Source of the DNA: Pararge aegeria
Lineage: Eukaryota > Arthropoda > Insecta > Lepidoptera > Nymphalidae
Length of the DNA stretch: 64,000 nucleotides
Direction of reading: 5' to 3'
NCBI RefSeq assembly: GCF_905163445.1
Contig: NC_053180.1
Coordinates: 15,738,701-15,802,700 of the forward strand
Made by a program: the position numbers and the translations under genes. This document shows positions 21,185-31,254 of this stretch, piece after piece. Positions within the stretch are counted from its first letter, which is position 1; each line of letters opens with the position of its first letter. Below the pieces are notes generated by a model. That model was not told where the DNA came from, did not search any database, and was given only the letters and a program-made list of their open reading frames with translations.

Positions 21185-21600
21185 CAATGTCAAATATTCC
21201 TTTATTCAAATAAGCACATAGATGGCACTTTTGATGCGTACATTACATGTAAAATATGTCATAGAAGTGAGTTGATGGCGAAAACTAAATTCGTCAACTC
21301 AAAGCTAAAGGTTCGAGGCTTCCGAACGCGCCCTGGTCTAAGAAGAAGCCCACAAGTAGCCGGTTGTTATTTTTTTTTTGTTATCACCATCTCACATTGT
21401 TATTTAAAACTATTAAGAAGCAACCTGGTTAGATCAATACTTTACACCCCAGCATTTTTATTCGTTGACTTAGTTCTTAATACTATAATAGGACTTTTCT
21501 ATAAGCTTATGTTTAATGCAAACTTTGAACTTTTTTAGAGACATCTCCAAGATATTCACGCATTATCGTCTGCGTTCACATTTAGTTATTAAGATAGTAG
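21185..21600 (-). repeat. LINE 3' UTR remnant (Jockey/CR1-like family H)
   Basis: Shared with 29040-29540 and 52165-52560: CCTTTATTCAAATAAG start, AACGCGCCCTGGTCTAAGA, AGCCGGTTGTTATTTT, TTATCACCATCTCACA and TATAATAGGACTTTTC. The element's 3' end lies at the left, so it is read on the minus strand. No coding part left. Confidence 0.65.
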
Positions 21601-23185
21601 GCATATCTTCATCTTATAATCGTATGGTATAGTTGTTACGTTTCGTGGTATCGAGATGTGTGCGCATTTATATTAAACAGCTGAAAAAACTTAGTAAAAT
21701 AATCGATTTATAGCAGTAAAGGAGACACCACTGTGTGCCGTCTAAATGCACTTACATAGAATATATTTATGAGTATATAGAATGTTCGTAACATGAAAAG
21801 GTTGTCAAATTATTTTTTTGTGACATAATATTTATTAACAATTTTAAATCGATAAATAAAACTTATAAATAATGGTAATTTTAATTTATGGTTTACTCCC
21901 AACGAAACACGTTTACATGCGCGTAACGTAATCTGTGTGTGAACAAACATTACCAACAGCTTTCTTTTCGCAATTACTTCCTTTTCACAATTATTCCTTT
22001 TATCTAAATAAAACTGAAAATAATTGAAAGGTAATAGACGTATGAATTAAAAACTAAATGATCCTCACAAAAGTAAATCGGAGTAATTGCAGACATTCCT
22101 TCGCTATTTCGTCTTGCCAAGTTCAAACTTTTATCTCTCTCACGCAATAGCGTGTTATATTAATTAATATTTAATTTGGAGTAACAGAAGTATTTGTATG
22201 AAGCGGTACTACCATTATGATTTTCATCCTTTTAAATTATTTAGACGATTTTAAAAAGCAATTTGTTCACTTGATTGCTTTATTTACACACAGATGACGT
22301 CACGCGTTTAAACCGTGAACGCGGATTTTTAAAAGATATATTTTTTACCGAAAAAGGGTTTTTTGGAACATTGAACGCAGTAAAAAAAAATTGTATGGTT
22401 ATATTTAAGCCCTATTATTAATTTCGAACACAAACTGAAAAGTAGTCTGATTCCCTATTACATGTTATAGTAAGTAGGTAATGACAAAAAAGTTCGCCAT
22501 GACAAACTATAGTAATTATAGGTCATTGACGTAAAATTCAGTTTTTCAAAATGCGGAAACGTTAACCTTTTAAATTTAAATAAATTAAAGTTAAATGTTT
22601 ATGTTGTGTATCAACATAATGATACACAACATAACCATTTTCCAAATTTTTGAAAAATCTGCGCGTTAGTTTTGGCCTGAAGGAGTAAAAAACATCCATA
22701 TCTATACAATCTCACAAACTGAAGAAAAAATTGAGAGAGAAAAATTAGTAGGATGAGTAAAATGACAATAATACTACGTTTTTTCAGTAAGAAGAGATAG
22801 TTCAATATTTTTAAAGCAATTATTTCAATTTGTTACATCATCTTGATTCTTGAGAACTTGAGAGTTTCTGTAGTAAAGTAGATAAGTACTAGAAATCAAA
22901 TTATAAATATTTAATATCATTTAGTTCTTTACAATGCCAAGAGGCAGTGGGTGGTCCTTGAGGTCTCGCATTCATAAAGATTTATGTAAACAAACGTTAT
23001 GACGCCTAACGAAAAGTATTAGTTCTTGTCTATTGGATAGAGAGGGTAATGATCATAGAGAAGTGAAGAGGATTGTAACAGTTTATTTACTTAAAAGTAA
23101 ATAATACTCTTATGTGCACTTGTAATAGTTTCGATTTGTTATAAATACTGATTGTGTTGCATCGTTTTTATTGATAGATTAACCA
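21601..23185. other. AT-rich intergenic sequence
   Basis: No gene, no repeat family recognised except a 12-bp perfect inverted repeat ATGTTGTGTATC (22601-22612 with 22621-22632). Short open frames have no support. Confidence 0.4.
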
Positions 23186-23187
23186 AG

Positions 23188-23415
23188 AAGGCGCAGTGGG
23201 TATGACTTCGTCGACCTCCTTGGCGCAGCGCAGTGAATTTAAGTTGCAGGGTCCCGGGTTCGATTCCCGGCAGGTGAGATTTGTTTTTTATTTTTTATTT
23301 CCGAATATTCTCTGGTCTGCTCTGGTGGGAGGTTTCAGCCGTGGCTAGTTACCACACGCTGTCGCATATAATCCGATTAAGGGTGTGGGTTTAATATAAC
23401 TGCCATTATCATTAT
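23188..23415 (+). repeat. SINE family B with duplicated head region
   Basis: AAGGCGCAGTGGGTATGACT, then GACCTCCTTGGCGCAGCG, then B box CGGGTTCGATTCCCGGC, TATTCTCTGGTCTGCTCTGG and CGTGGCTAGTTACCAC. Two successive A-box-like segments suggest a chimaeric head. Confidence 0.7.
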
Positions 23416-23487
23416 CCACAAGGGTTAATTTTAAGGGTAATAAAAGAAAGACTAAAAAGCTTTCGGGGGAACGTTCCATCTAAGGCA

Positions 23488-23798
23488 TTCAGATCTAACT
23501 TTTCCGAGTTATGTGCGTTTTCAAGAATCCGCACTGGGCCAGTGTGGTAGACTATGGCATAAACTCCTTCTCATTGTGGGAGGAGATCCGCAGGGGGATT
23601 ACGTATCTCGCGACAGGCTTGCCACAGGCGTAAATCTTGCAATCACTGCTGTCAAACGTCACTTTTCCATACAATAAATTAACAAAAGTGACGTTTGACA
23701 GCAGTGATTGCTAGATTTACGCCTGTCGCATTGCTGTCGCGAGATACGTATTACCCCTGCCGTGCCCTGTAATAGGTTGATATGGTGATGATGAAGTT
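23488..23798 (+). repeat. SINE family C interrupted by a CAGGGG MITE
   Basis: TTATGTGCGTTTTCAAG, ATCCGCACTGGGCCAGTG, CTCCTTCTCATTGTGGGAGG, then the insertion 23591-23759, then CCGTGCCCTGTAATAGGTTG and GATGATGATG-like end. Reading across the insertion restores the normal family order. Confidence 0.85.
23591..23759. mobile_element. 169-bp MITE with long terminal inverted repeats and 3-bp target duplication
   Basis: Left end CAGGGGGATTACGTATCTCG, right end reverse complement CAGGGGTAATACGTATCTCG. Complementarity continues inward for about 75 bp per arm (CAATCACTGCTGTCAAACGT in the left arm). CCG stands on both sides (23588-23590 and 23760-23762), a 3-bp target duplication. A 3-bp duplication would fit PIF/Harbinger-like transposition, but the superfamily is not proven. 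Non-coding. Confidence 0.9.
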
Positions 23799-24249
23799 TT
23801 TTTTTTAAATTGCTTACTTATTTATAAGATAGATATTTTAGTTAGAAAATACAGACATATAGATGATGATCTCGTGCCTACTTCACCGGCTTGTAACATC
23901 AAAATCAATTCACAGTATGCCAAATTTGGAGCCTCGATGATTCTAAATATTCCGTGCTTTCCAATAATACGCTTTAATCCTGTATAGCTATGGATATTGT
24001 TAATTGAATATTCGGATCTGATTTAATTGTACGCCGCTTTGTATTGTTACTCCGTTGGCAATAATACGAAACTGTATTTACAGTGCCGTTGTACCTACGT
24101 ATATAGTTGTGGCAAAGGGAAGATAATGGCAATCAGCCTCCAGTGAGGATATTTTTGCAGTTTGACATCGAATGTATTAATTTTTCATTGATTAAGTTAA
24201 CTGCACCTTTATTTGTCAAGTGGACAGTCTTTTAAGCTTGAGTTTCTAC

Positions 24250-24545
24250 GCCTGTGCTAACCCGCACGGGCAGAAGGCAAAAATTATATCCCCCGATTAT
24301 ATCCCTTGACAGGAGATATAATTAACGTGTCCACCTGCTAAAGCACGGGAACATGGAATATGAGAAGTTAACTCCCTATTATTATTACACATATGTATTA
24401 TTTGGATATTATTTCTACTTGTTACGCTAGTGCTCTGAGAGTTGATACAGCTGTGGGAAAAGATACATTTTTATCCTTTCCCCGGGGATATTATTGTCTC
24501 CTGCCCATGCTAGGCGTGCTGAGACGTGTTCACTGTTCAGTTGCT
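24250..24545 (+). repeat. Dispersed repeat family T
   Basis: Contains GGGCAGAAGGCAAAAATTAT, GATTATATCCCTTGACAGG, GTCCACCTGCTAAAGCACGG, CTGAGAGTTGATACAGCTGT and TTGTCTCCTGCCCATGCTAG. Other copies at 25780-25900 and 38075-38265 (reverse), 38640-38935 and 26168-26245. No coding capacity. Confidence 0.65.
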
Positions 24546-24644
24546 TTGAACTATAGGGCCCGGGGCACATATGAAATTGGGGCCCTATTTTGAATAATAA
24601 ATTCATTTACTTGAAGTATTATTATTTTTTTTTTTTTTTCTAGT

Positions 24645-24815
24645 TAGCCCTTGACTGGAATCTCACCTAGTTGTAAATGATGAAGCAGTCTCAGATGGTA
24701 GCGGGCTAACCTAGCGGCTAGTTACTATAGTAGTCAAAACAGCGCGATATCACACCGGTAGGTACAGTAAATCGCTTAAAGGCACGTTTTTGTCGGTAGG
24801 CTGGTCCAAATCACC
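24645..24815 (-). repeat. SINE family B, reverse 3' half
   Basis: A 14-T tail, then TAGTTAGCCCTTGACTGGAA, TCAGATGGTAGCGGGCTAAC, GCGATATCACACCGG and TTTTGTCGGTAGGCTGG, the reverse of the 42760-42920 segment. Confidence 0.75.
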
Positions 24816-25144
24816 GGGCTATCACCGCTTAGTTTCATATACTTACTTATTTTGGAGATCGCATGCAATCTTTCGAAGAAAGAAAGAAAATACATGTATT
24901 CTTACTAAGTGTAACGAACAGTACATCTCATATCAATATAGAAACATAATGTGTATCTGTAACACAAGACAGAAAGAGAGAAAAGAGACAATTGGCATTT
25001 AACATGCATTATAAATTCAGTCATGGCGGTTAATTTCAGCTAAGACCTAAGTTACATTTCAAAAATTAAATATAAAAGAAAAGTGAGTCAGGTAATTTCC
25101 ATTCAAGTGATAGAAGCAGCTAAACTATGATTTAATTAACAAAT

Positions 25145-25640
25145 TATTAAAAATACTGTAAATTATCGCGTGTCCACTTGAAGTCCGAATTGCGTCAATA
25201 CTAATTCGGAACACCAGCCAGTCTGTAAAGATGTAGACAGCGATCGATTGCCTGAGAATGGGGCCCTTTAGGAAAGCATTTAAAGTCTTTATCACGTCAG
25301 TACTAATTCTTAACAACAGTGACTCCGTAAAGATGTATATAGAGATCGATCGCTTGTGAATGGGGATCTTCAGAAGCGCACTTGAAGTCTGTATCGCGTC
25401 AATACTAATTCGTAACAACAGGCAGTCTGTAAAGATGTAAATAGCGATCGATTGCCTGAAAATGGGACACTTTAGGAAAGCATTTGAAGTCTTTATTACG
25501 TCAGTACTAATTCTTAACAACAGTGACTCTAAAAATATGTAAATAGCGATCGATCGCTTGTGAATGGGGACCTTTAGGAGCGCACTTAAAGTCTGTATCG
25601 CGTCAATACTAATTCGTAACAACAGCGAGTCTGTTTATAC
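25145..25640. repeat. 102-bp tandem repeat, five copies, keeps a 165-codon frame open
   Basis: Equivalent points (AAGTCTGTATCGCGTCAATA and variants) fall at about 25180, 25282, 25384, 25486 and 25588, exactly 102 bp apart. Copies alternate between two types (CGTCAATACTAATTCGTAAC versus CGTCAGTACTAATTCTTAAC), so the higher-order unit is 204 bp. Each copy carries a GCGATCGATCGC-type palindrome. Because 102 is a multiple of three, the minus-strand frame 25622-25125 stays open as a 34-residue repeat (LLLRISIDAIQTSSALLK is typical). No start context, splice or homology supports translation. Confidence 0.85.
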
Positions 25641-25779
25641 GTATCTGTATTTTGGCCTGTATACATTTATTGGCCTCCTTAGTATAAAGGACCGTTGGCC
25701 AAACTATTTCAAGAATAACTACCATAATAAAGTTGAAACCCCATACAAGACTTAATAATTGTTCATTGTAAAGTCATCA

Positions 25780-25900
25780 TCTCCCAGACGGTTAGTATGG
25801 GCAGGAGACTATTATATCCCCGGGGCAAGGATACAAATTTATCTTCTCCCACAGCTTTATCAACTCTCAGAGCACAAGTAAAATAATATCCACATAATAT
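25780..25900 (-). repeat. Repeat family T, reverse fragment
   Basis: TAGTATGGGCAGGAGACTAT, CCCGGGGCAAGG-like CCCCGGGGCAAGGATAC, CTCCCACAGCTTTATCAACT and CTCAGAGCAC, the reverse of 24420-24530. Confidence 0.65.
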
Positions 25901-25907
25901 ATATATA

Positions 25908-26168
25908 ACAAGCTGTTGCCCGCGACTTCGTCTGCGTTTGATTTTGTTTTGTGATGTGGCATTCAATTGGCATTCAAGTATTCAGTATCGCTAAGCCTTA
26001 AATGAGGGGTTTGCTCCTGTCCGCTGAGGAGTCCTGTCCTCTATCTCCAACCACATTCATCAGATCTACACAAAGCTTGGGCAAAATTAAACAAATATTA
26101 TAACCTCTGTAGTACAAAAATAATTATTTGAATCGGTTATTATTGGTCGGAGTTATGGTGCAAAATCG
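25908..26168 (+). repeat. RTE-like GCCCGCG-headed repeat, truncated
   Basis: GCTGTTGCCCGCGACTTCGT, TGATGTGGCATTCAATTGG, AATGAGGGGTTTGCTCCTGT and GGAGTTATGGTGCAAAATCG. Matches 43739-44167 and 45153-45594 but breaks off at AAACATTATAT, where family T sequence begins. Confidence 0.75.
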
Positions 26169-26395
26169 TCAAACATTATATCCCTTGTCAGAGGATATAA
26201 TGGGGGGATATAATTTTTGCCCCCTGCCTGTGCTAGCCCTGCTGAGGATGCTCCGGTGTCGGAGCGAAACGAGTGTCGAAATTAAATTGCAGAAGATCTG
26301 CTTGGTGTTGAGTATAAAGATTGAAGAAATTATATATAACCGTACATATTCCCCGGCTTTTCGCGGAGTTCAGCTAATTAAGCATAATGCGAATT
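26168..26395 (+). repeat. Family T end fused to MITE family F fragment
   Basis: 26168-26245 is the end of family T (TATATCCCTTGTCAGAGGAT, GCCTGTGCTAGCCCTGCTGA). From GGATGCTCCGG it passes into family F (CGGAGCGAAACGAG, AGATCTGCTTGGTGTTGAG, TTTTCGCGGAGTTCAGCTAA). The join suggests one inserted beside or into the other. Confidence 0.6.
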
Positions 26396-26734
26396 GTACC
26401 CATACAAGAAACACAGTTCCGTGTTAATCAGTCACGCCGTTTTGAATATTAGCCAGTACATACAGACAACCAAAATTTTTAAATGATTTGTTTTGTATAG
26501 ATAAGTGCAATATGTAGTTTCATACACTTTTTCCTGGCTTCGTTAAAGATGTGGTTAAAAGGCACCAACAAGGTATTAGTGTGAATAAATATATAATTAG
26601 GTACTGTACAAACGAAGCGGTCTGGCCCGATTTATTGTTTACTATTTATATACCTAGTAGGCTAGTAACCTGTGGAAACAAAATTTTGAGTAAGAGTTTT
26701 AAAAACCGATACTTATGCATACCAATTCGAGCCG

Positions 26735-26800
26735 AGTTGGAGGTTTCGGTCGCGGCTAGTTTCCATCCTACCGCCAACATCGAACCCCACTGCGATTTTG
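26735..26800 (+). repeat. SINE family B fragment
   Basis: TTGGAGGTTTCGGTCGCGGC followed by TAGTTTCCATCCTACCGCC, the central family B words only. Confidence 0.45.
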
Positions 26801-26829
26801 AGCATTCCGGTAATAATTACAATGCAGCG

Positions 26830-27800
26830 TAGGTAAATCCAATAAATATCTAATATAACTTTATATTCTGTACTTTCCCAAACCCAGTGAGTCCTTATAG
26901 TAACATAAAGAGCAAGAGCATTAGTAACTGCAAGTTTATTTATACGCAGTGGCCCCATTTTGACGTAATAAAGCATGTAACTAAACCATTCTCTTAGCTT
27001 CACCGGGACATTAACGCAGTTCATCCAGGACATCTAATTAGAACGCCAAGTGCGGCGACGATTTCATTACGAATGTATGAAGCGACCAAGACGTGGCTTG
27101 GAAACGCAACCTACGTGCAATGCTCCTTCATTGCTGCCAACCGACCAACCGCACATGACACCCATTGGATACTCAGCACCTTACAAAACAGTTCTGTGTT
27201 TCTATGCACATACGCAGCCCGATGTATCAACTTATATCGGACAAAGAAGACCCTAGCAGTTGCATCGCACGGCAAAAAGTCGAAACGTGTGGGACTGCAG
27301 ACGAACTCGTTTCTCCATACAAGGACCTTCTCGACAAGTCGCTTCCCAACGCACCAGCTCACATAATATTGTTAGCCGCCGCCGATAGCTTTTTATGTCC
27401 AATGCATTATTCGATACTCATTTAAAATTCTAACATGAACTTATAAAGAAAGCTCGCCATTTCCAAGCGGTCCCCTGCTGTCGTCGGTCGTCTTTAACGT
27501 TCTGTATAACTGGGACGAGTTTATCGGAGGTGTTTTATTATCCAAATATATTACGCAAAATCGCTTTGGGAGGCAGCGAGCTTGGAAGCGCCCACGCGTC
27601 AAAATTGCGGGGGCGATCATTGGAGGCTTCTCGTCAAACGTGCGCGCGCGGCGAACGATACACACGCGCCTGTAAAAAAACCTTTTCAACCGATAAACTA
27701 AATTCGACACGAAAAAGACCCAATCGCACTCTTCCGGTTTTATTTACCCGAACTGCCGCGTTCCACAGATTATATTTGGGTTTGCGAGGTTTTAGTTCCG
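26830..27800 (+). promoter_or_regulatory. CpG-richer probable promoter region
   Basis: This is the longest GC/CpG-richer non-repetitive block in the window, with many CG dinucleotides (for example GTGCGCGCGCGGCGAACG at about 27638). It lies directly upstream of a strong plus-strand splice donor at 27939. Overlapping open frames on both strands here reflect low stop density rather than genes, as they share no consistent coding signal. The transcription start cannot be fixed. Confidence 0.45.
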
Positions 27801-27939
27801 ACTAGTGTTGTCTATGATACGGATTGGTGTTCGATGTTTATGAATGGAGTTCGGTGTGACGTCATGAATAGTGCTGTGACTGTGATGCGGTTCGGTGGGC
27901 GACCATTTGTTGACAATGCGTGATCATTAGAGTGGAAAG
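27800..27939 (+). other. Probable non-coding first exon (5' UTR) of an unidentified plus-strand gene
   Basis: Ends GTGGAAAG|gtgagtct, an almost perfect splice donor (gt at 27940). It has a full CRE-like TGACGTCA at 27857-27864. It contains a 12-codon upstream ORF, 27885-27923, reading MRFGGRPFVDNA. The left boundary is only estimated. The next exon may be the ATG exon at 32678, but this is not shown. Confidence 0.45.
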
Positions 27940-27944
27940 GTGAG

Positions 27945-29035
27945 TCTATTGGCTTAGTTATTTGTTGGAGCAACACTTAGTGACTGCTATTTATCACAGT
28001 TACAAACTGCACCGTTTACAGTTACTAGCCCTTTTAGCCTACTTAATAATATTAGACTTCGTAACTTTATTTAATTTATAGTACGAATGTTTGTATGTAT
28101 GTGTTTATGATGTAGTTAATCAATTAATGTTAGTTACTTTCAATCAATGTTAGCGCCAGGTAGTAGCTGATTGATTGTTATTTAAGTACCCACAGATATC
28201 AGTTAAGAAGCAACTTGTCGTTTGATAAGTTGAAAGTTGACCTTCGTAGCCAACAAGGGTCAACTTTCAACTGTTCTGATGTAGTTACATAATATCAGGT
28301 GACCATTATACTGCGTTCAGCGCGGCCTTTTTCTTCTATTAATCAGCTTTTATCGTTTTCTTTAGCATTCCATAAATAGGTACTAAGTTTGTGACGGGTT
28401 GTTTAATTTGAATACCTTTTATTTGAAATATTTACCATATCGTAACAAAACGTATCGTAGTCATATTGTTCAAAATCGAGATATAAGAAACTGAAGTACC
28501 TATGGTGACGTCATAGGCGCCGACTTATATAGTCCAAGAGCTGATTTATTATATTTGTGTGTTCATTGGTATGATTTTCTTTCTTTCATTAATATTCATC
28601 TAATATATGGGGTGATAATTTGAAGTGTACGTTAAATAGATGGTTTCCGTGTTTATAAAAAAGGCGACTTTTTGACACATTGCTAAAACTGAGTTTCAGT
28701 CTTGTCCTGCATTTGCTAAAGGAGCATTAACAACGAATATTTCTCATTTTTTAAAGTTTATCGAAAAACTGTATATGTGAAACACTGATAATTCTGCAAT
28801 GGTAATGAAAAAGGCGTTTTTTGACATATTGCTTAAACTAAGCTTCAGTTTTGTTCTGCAATTGTAAAAGGAGCGCTGACGTTTCTTACACGTTTTTTTA
28901 GAAACCGGAAACGGAAAGACTATGAAAAAAAAGATTAAGGTTGTAAGGTGGACCTCCTTTTGCAGATGCAGAAGTCTGACATTCAGTGTCAGCTAAATAT
29001 GAAAAAGTCACTCCATAAATTCAAATTGTAATTCA
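27945..29035. other. AT-rich probable first intron, with a hairpin and a diverged duplication
   Basis: Contains an inverted repeat AGTTGAAAGTTGACC (28228-28242 with 28257-28272). Two diverged copies of an 80-bp segment lie at about 28658-28740 and 28808-28880 (AAAAAGGCG, TTTTTGACA, TTGCT, AAACT, TTTCAGT, AAAGGAGC). No exon seen. Confidence 0.4.
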
Positions 29036-29039
29036 AAAT

Positions 29040-29540
29040 TCTTTATTCTTCTTTATTCATGTAGGCCTATCACAGCCACTTATGAAGCGTTCAAACATAT
29101 ATTTATTTTTTATTTATTTTTTATTATACAAAGTACTAAAATTAGTATTTTTCGCATCCTGAAACTCACAACTCACATGAGTTTCTTTGGACGCTGCACA
29201 TTCCTCTAAAATCTAATCAGTTTAAATATATCCAATATCATATTTTAACCATTAAAAAGCAACACAGTATACATAAGTATGACATACATTTACATAATTG
29301 TCAGGGGTCGGTGATAACTTCGTTCGCTAACTTAAACCTAAAGCTACGAGGGTTCGAAACGCGCCCTGGTCTAAGAGCCCACAACGTATTTAGCTGGGTA
29401 ATTTTTTTTTAGTTATCACCAACTCACAGTAAATCAATATTAAGCTATGAAGCTATGAAGTTAGAGCAATTCACACTCAAGCTTTTTTATCGTTAAAGTA
29501 ATCCTTAACTTTATAATAGGAAAATATATATAGCGGCCAG
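29040..29540 (-). repeat. LINE 3' UTR remnant (family H)
   Basis: TTTATTCATGTAGGCCTATC, ACTTATGAAGCGTTCAAACA, GGGGTCGGTGATAACTTCGT, GCGCCCTGGTCTAAGAGCCC, ATCACCAACTCACAG and AGCTTTTTTATCGTTAAAGT, closely matching 52165-52560. Confidence 0.7.
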
Positions 29541-30105
29541 GCGGGCAGGCAGGCGGGCATTCATGGATGTAACTTAAAAAATAAATCGATAAATGAAGGA
29601 TTTTATACTCCTTCTTTTACCCTCTTAGGTTTTTAATTTTCAAAATCATTTCTTAGCAGATGCCTACGTTGGTAACTATCTGTGTGCAAAACTTCAGCCA
29701 GCCCTTTGCCTTTTATTTATATATATTACCTACTATTAGGTTTTCTTCGTACACAAAGTACCTACTTGTATCTGCAAATGTAAGTCCTTGTATTTGAAAC
29801 ATATGCATAGTGGATACGAGGCTTTACAATACAAATCCGGTCGTTTTATATTAATGAGCTGCGTCGACTCAAAATAACTTATTTAACATACGATAGTATT
29901 ATATTATTCAACACAATAGACCCACATATTATTAAACAGGATGGATGTCTGAATAAGCGACTAAAAAAACTCAACATAGCTATAAAACCATTCTTCCTCC
30001 GACTTTTAGAGCTATAGAATCTAAACACTGACTGAGTTTGAAATGTGTTATTTTAGTCTGTCTGTGGCAATTCCAACTACTGGTCATTAAATATATATAT
30101 TTAAT
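29541..30105. other. Intergenic or intronic, short GC-rich motif run
   Basis: Starts with the imperfect repeat GCGGGCAGGCAGGCGGGC (29541-29560), then ordinary AT-rich sequence. Nothing else assigned. Confidence 0.35.
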
Positions 30106-30107
30106 AA

Positions 30108-30372
30108 CCAGACGGCCGAATGGCGAAATGGGCAGCGACCCCGCTTTCGGAGTCCAAGGCCGTGGGTTCGATTCCTACATCTGGAAAATGGTAGTGTGAT
30201 TGAACATGAATGTTCTTCAGTGTCTGGGTGTTTATCTGTATATTATAAGTAATTATGTATATCATTCATAAAAATATTTTTCAGTCATCTTAGTACCCAT
30301 GTCATAAGCTACGCTTACGTTGGGGCTAGATGGCGATGTGTGTATTGTCGTAGTATATTTATTATTTATGGG
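30108..30372 (+). repeat. SINE family A (Metulj-like), full length
   Basis: GACGGCCGAATGGCGAAATG, B box GTGGGTTCGATTCCTAC, CAGTGTCTGGGTGTTTATCT, TCAGTCATCTTAGTACCCAT and AGCTACGCTTACGTTGGGGC, in order; ends GTCGTAGTATATTTATTATT and abuts the LINE fragment. Confidence 0.88.
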
Positions 30373-30665
30373 CCTCATAAGAAGGCTCAGAGTCACTCAG
30401 CGGGTGATGGAGAGAGCTATGCTCGGAGTATCTCTACGCGATCAAATCAGCAATGTGGAGATTCGTAGAAGAACCAGAGTTACCGACATAGCTGAAGTGG
30501 CAATGGGCCGGGCACATAGTTGACCCCAACGAGGTGGACAGACGACATTAAGCGCGTCGCAGGTAGCCGCTGGATCCAAGCGGCACAGAACCGTGGAATT
30601 TGGAACTCCCTTCAAAAGACCTATGTCCAGAGTGGATTTCTATCGGTTGATATGATGATGATGAT
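30368..30665 (+). pseudogene. LINE (Proto2/RTE-like) reverse-transcriptase C-terminal remnant and 3' end
   Basis: Frame 1 reads LRVTQRVMERAMLGVSLRDQ, then NVEIRRRTRVTDIA, the C-terminal region of lepidopteran endonuclease/reverse-transcriptase ORFs. A deletion (about 90 bp relative to intact relatives) then shifts frame, after which TRWTDDIKRVAGSRW, then QAAQNRGIWNSLQKTYVQ follow. Ends TATCGGTTGATATGATGATG plus further ATG repeats. 5'-truncated and dead. Confidence 0.75.
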
Positions 30666-30737
30666 GATTTATTATTTATTTATTTATTTCCAAATTCCCC
30701 TACAAGTTGACTTCAACCTCACTCGGTGGTCAGTGAT

Positions 30738-30870
30738 GATGTACCTAATGTAAGATGGTAGCGGTCTAACCCGTTAGGGGTAATGTAGTTCAGGCCATTG
30801 ATCGGGAATCGGACTTGGAACCTCCTACTTGGAAAGTAGATTTAGAGCTTAAACCTATCACGCTGCTTCA
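30738..30870 (-). repeat. SINE family B, reverse fragment
   Basis: TAAGATGGTAGCGGTCTAAC on the left and GGGAATCGGACTTGG-type reverse B box, then CCTATCACGCTGCTTC as reverse head. Confidence 0.55.
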
Positions 30871-30879
30871 AAACGGATT

Positions 30880-31250
30880 AGGCTATGCAAATCATTATCA
30901 ATAGTCCATACCAATCCACTGCTGGACTCCGGGAGGATTTGACCATGATTACCCGCGCTCGGCAGATGGGTTGGTGAACGCAGTAGTTAAATGGTAGTAG
31001 TAGAACGGCAGGTGGACTGAGCATGGAGAGGATAAATTCTTTACGAATCTCATCTGATTCAGGCCGCCAACTTAAACCAGCTTGGGCCTTGGCAACTGGC
31101 TTCCCTCGAACTGGAAGTTCACCAATCCGCACTGGGCCAGCGTGGTGGACTACGGCCTTAACCCTTTGGGCCTGTAATGGGTTGATAAGAAGAAGAAGTA
31201 GCACGAAGGACGCTGCTGCACGTTCTCTGTTATACTCTCTTAGTAAATCA
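30880..31250. repeat. Dispersed LINE 3' sequence (family J) with SINE family C tail inside
   Basis: CCACTGCTGGACTCCGGGAG, TACCCGCGCTCGGCAGATGG and GAACGCAGTAGTTAAATGGT belong to a family also seen at 44815-44960 and 39390-39440. At 31108-31196 lies a family C 3' end (CACCAATCCGCACTGGGCCA to GGGTTGATAAGAAGAAG). Family J resumes as AGTAGCACGAAGGACGCTGC. The layout suggests SINE insertion into family J. Confidence 0.55.
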
Positions 31251-31254
31251 TATG

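Noticed and set aside
27050..27805. Several overlapping open frames of 68-97 codons on both strands
   Set aside because: They overlap in all frames, match nothing known and are explained by lower stop frequency in a CpG-rich promoter-like block.
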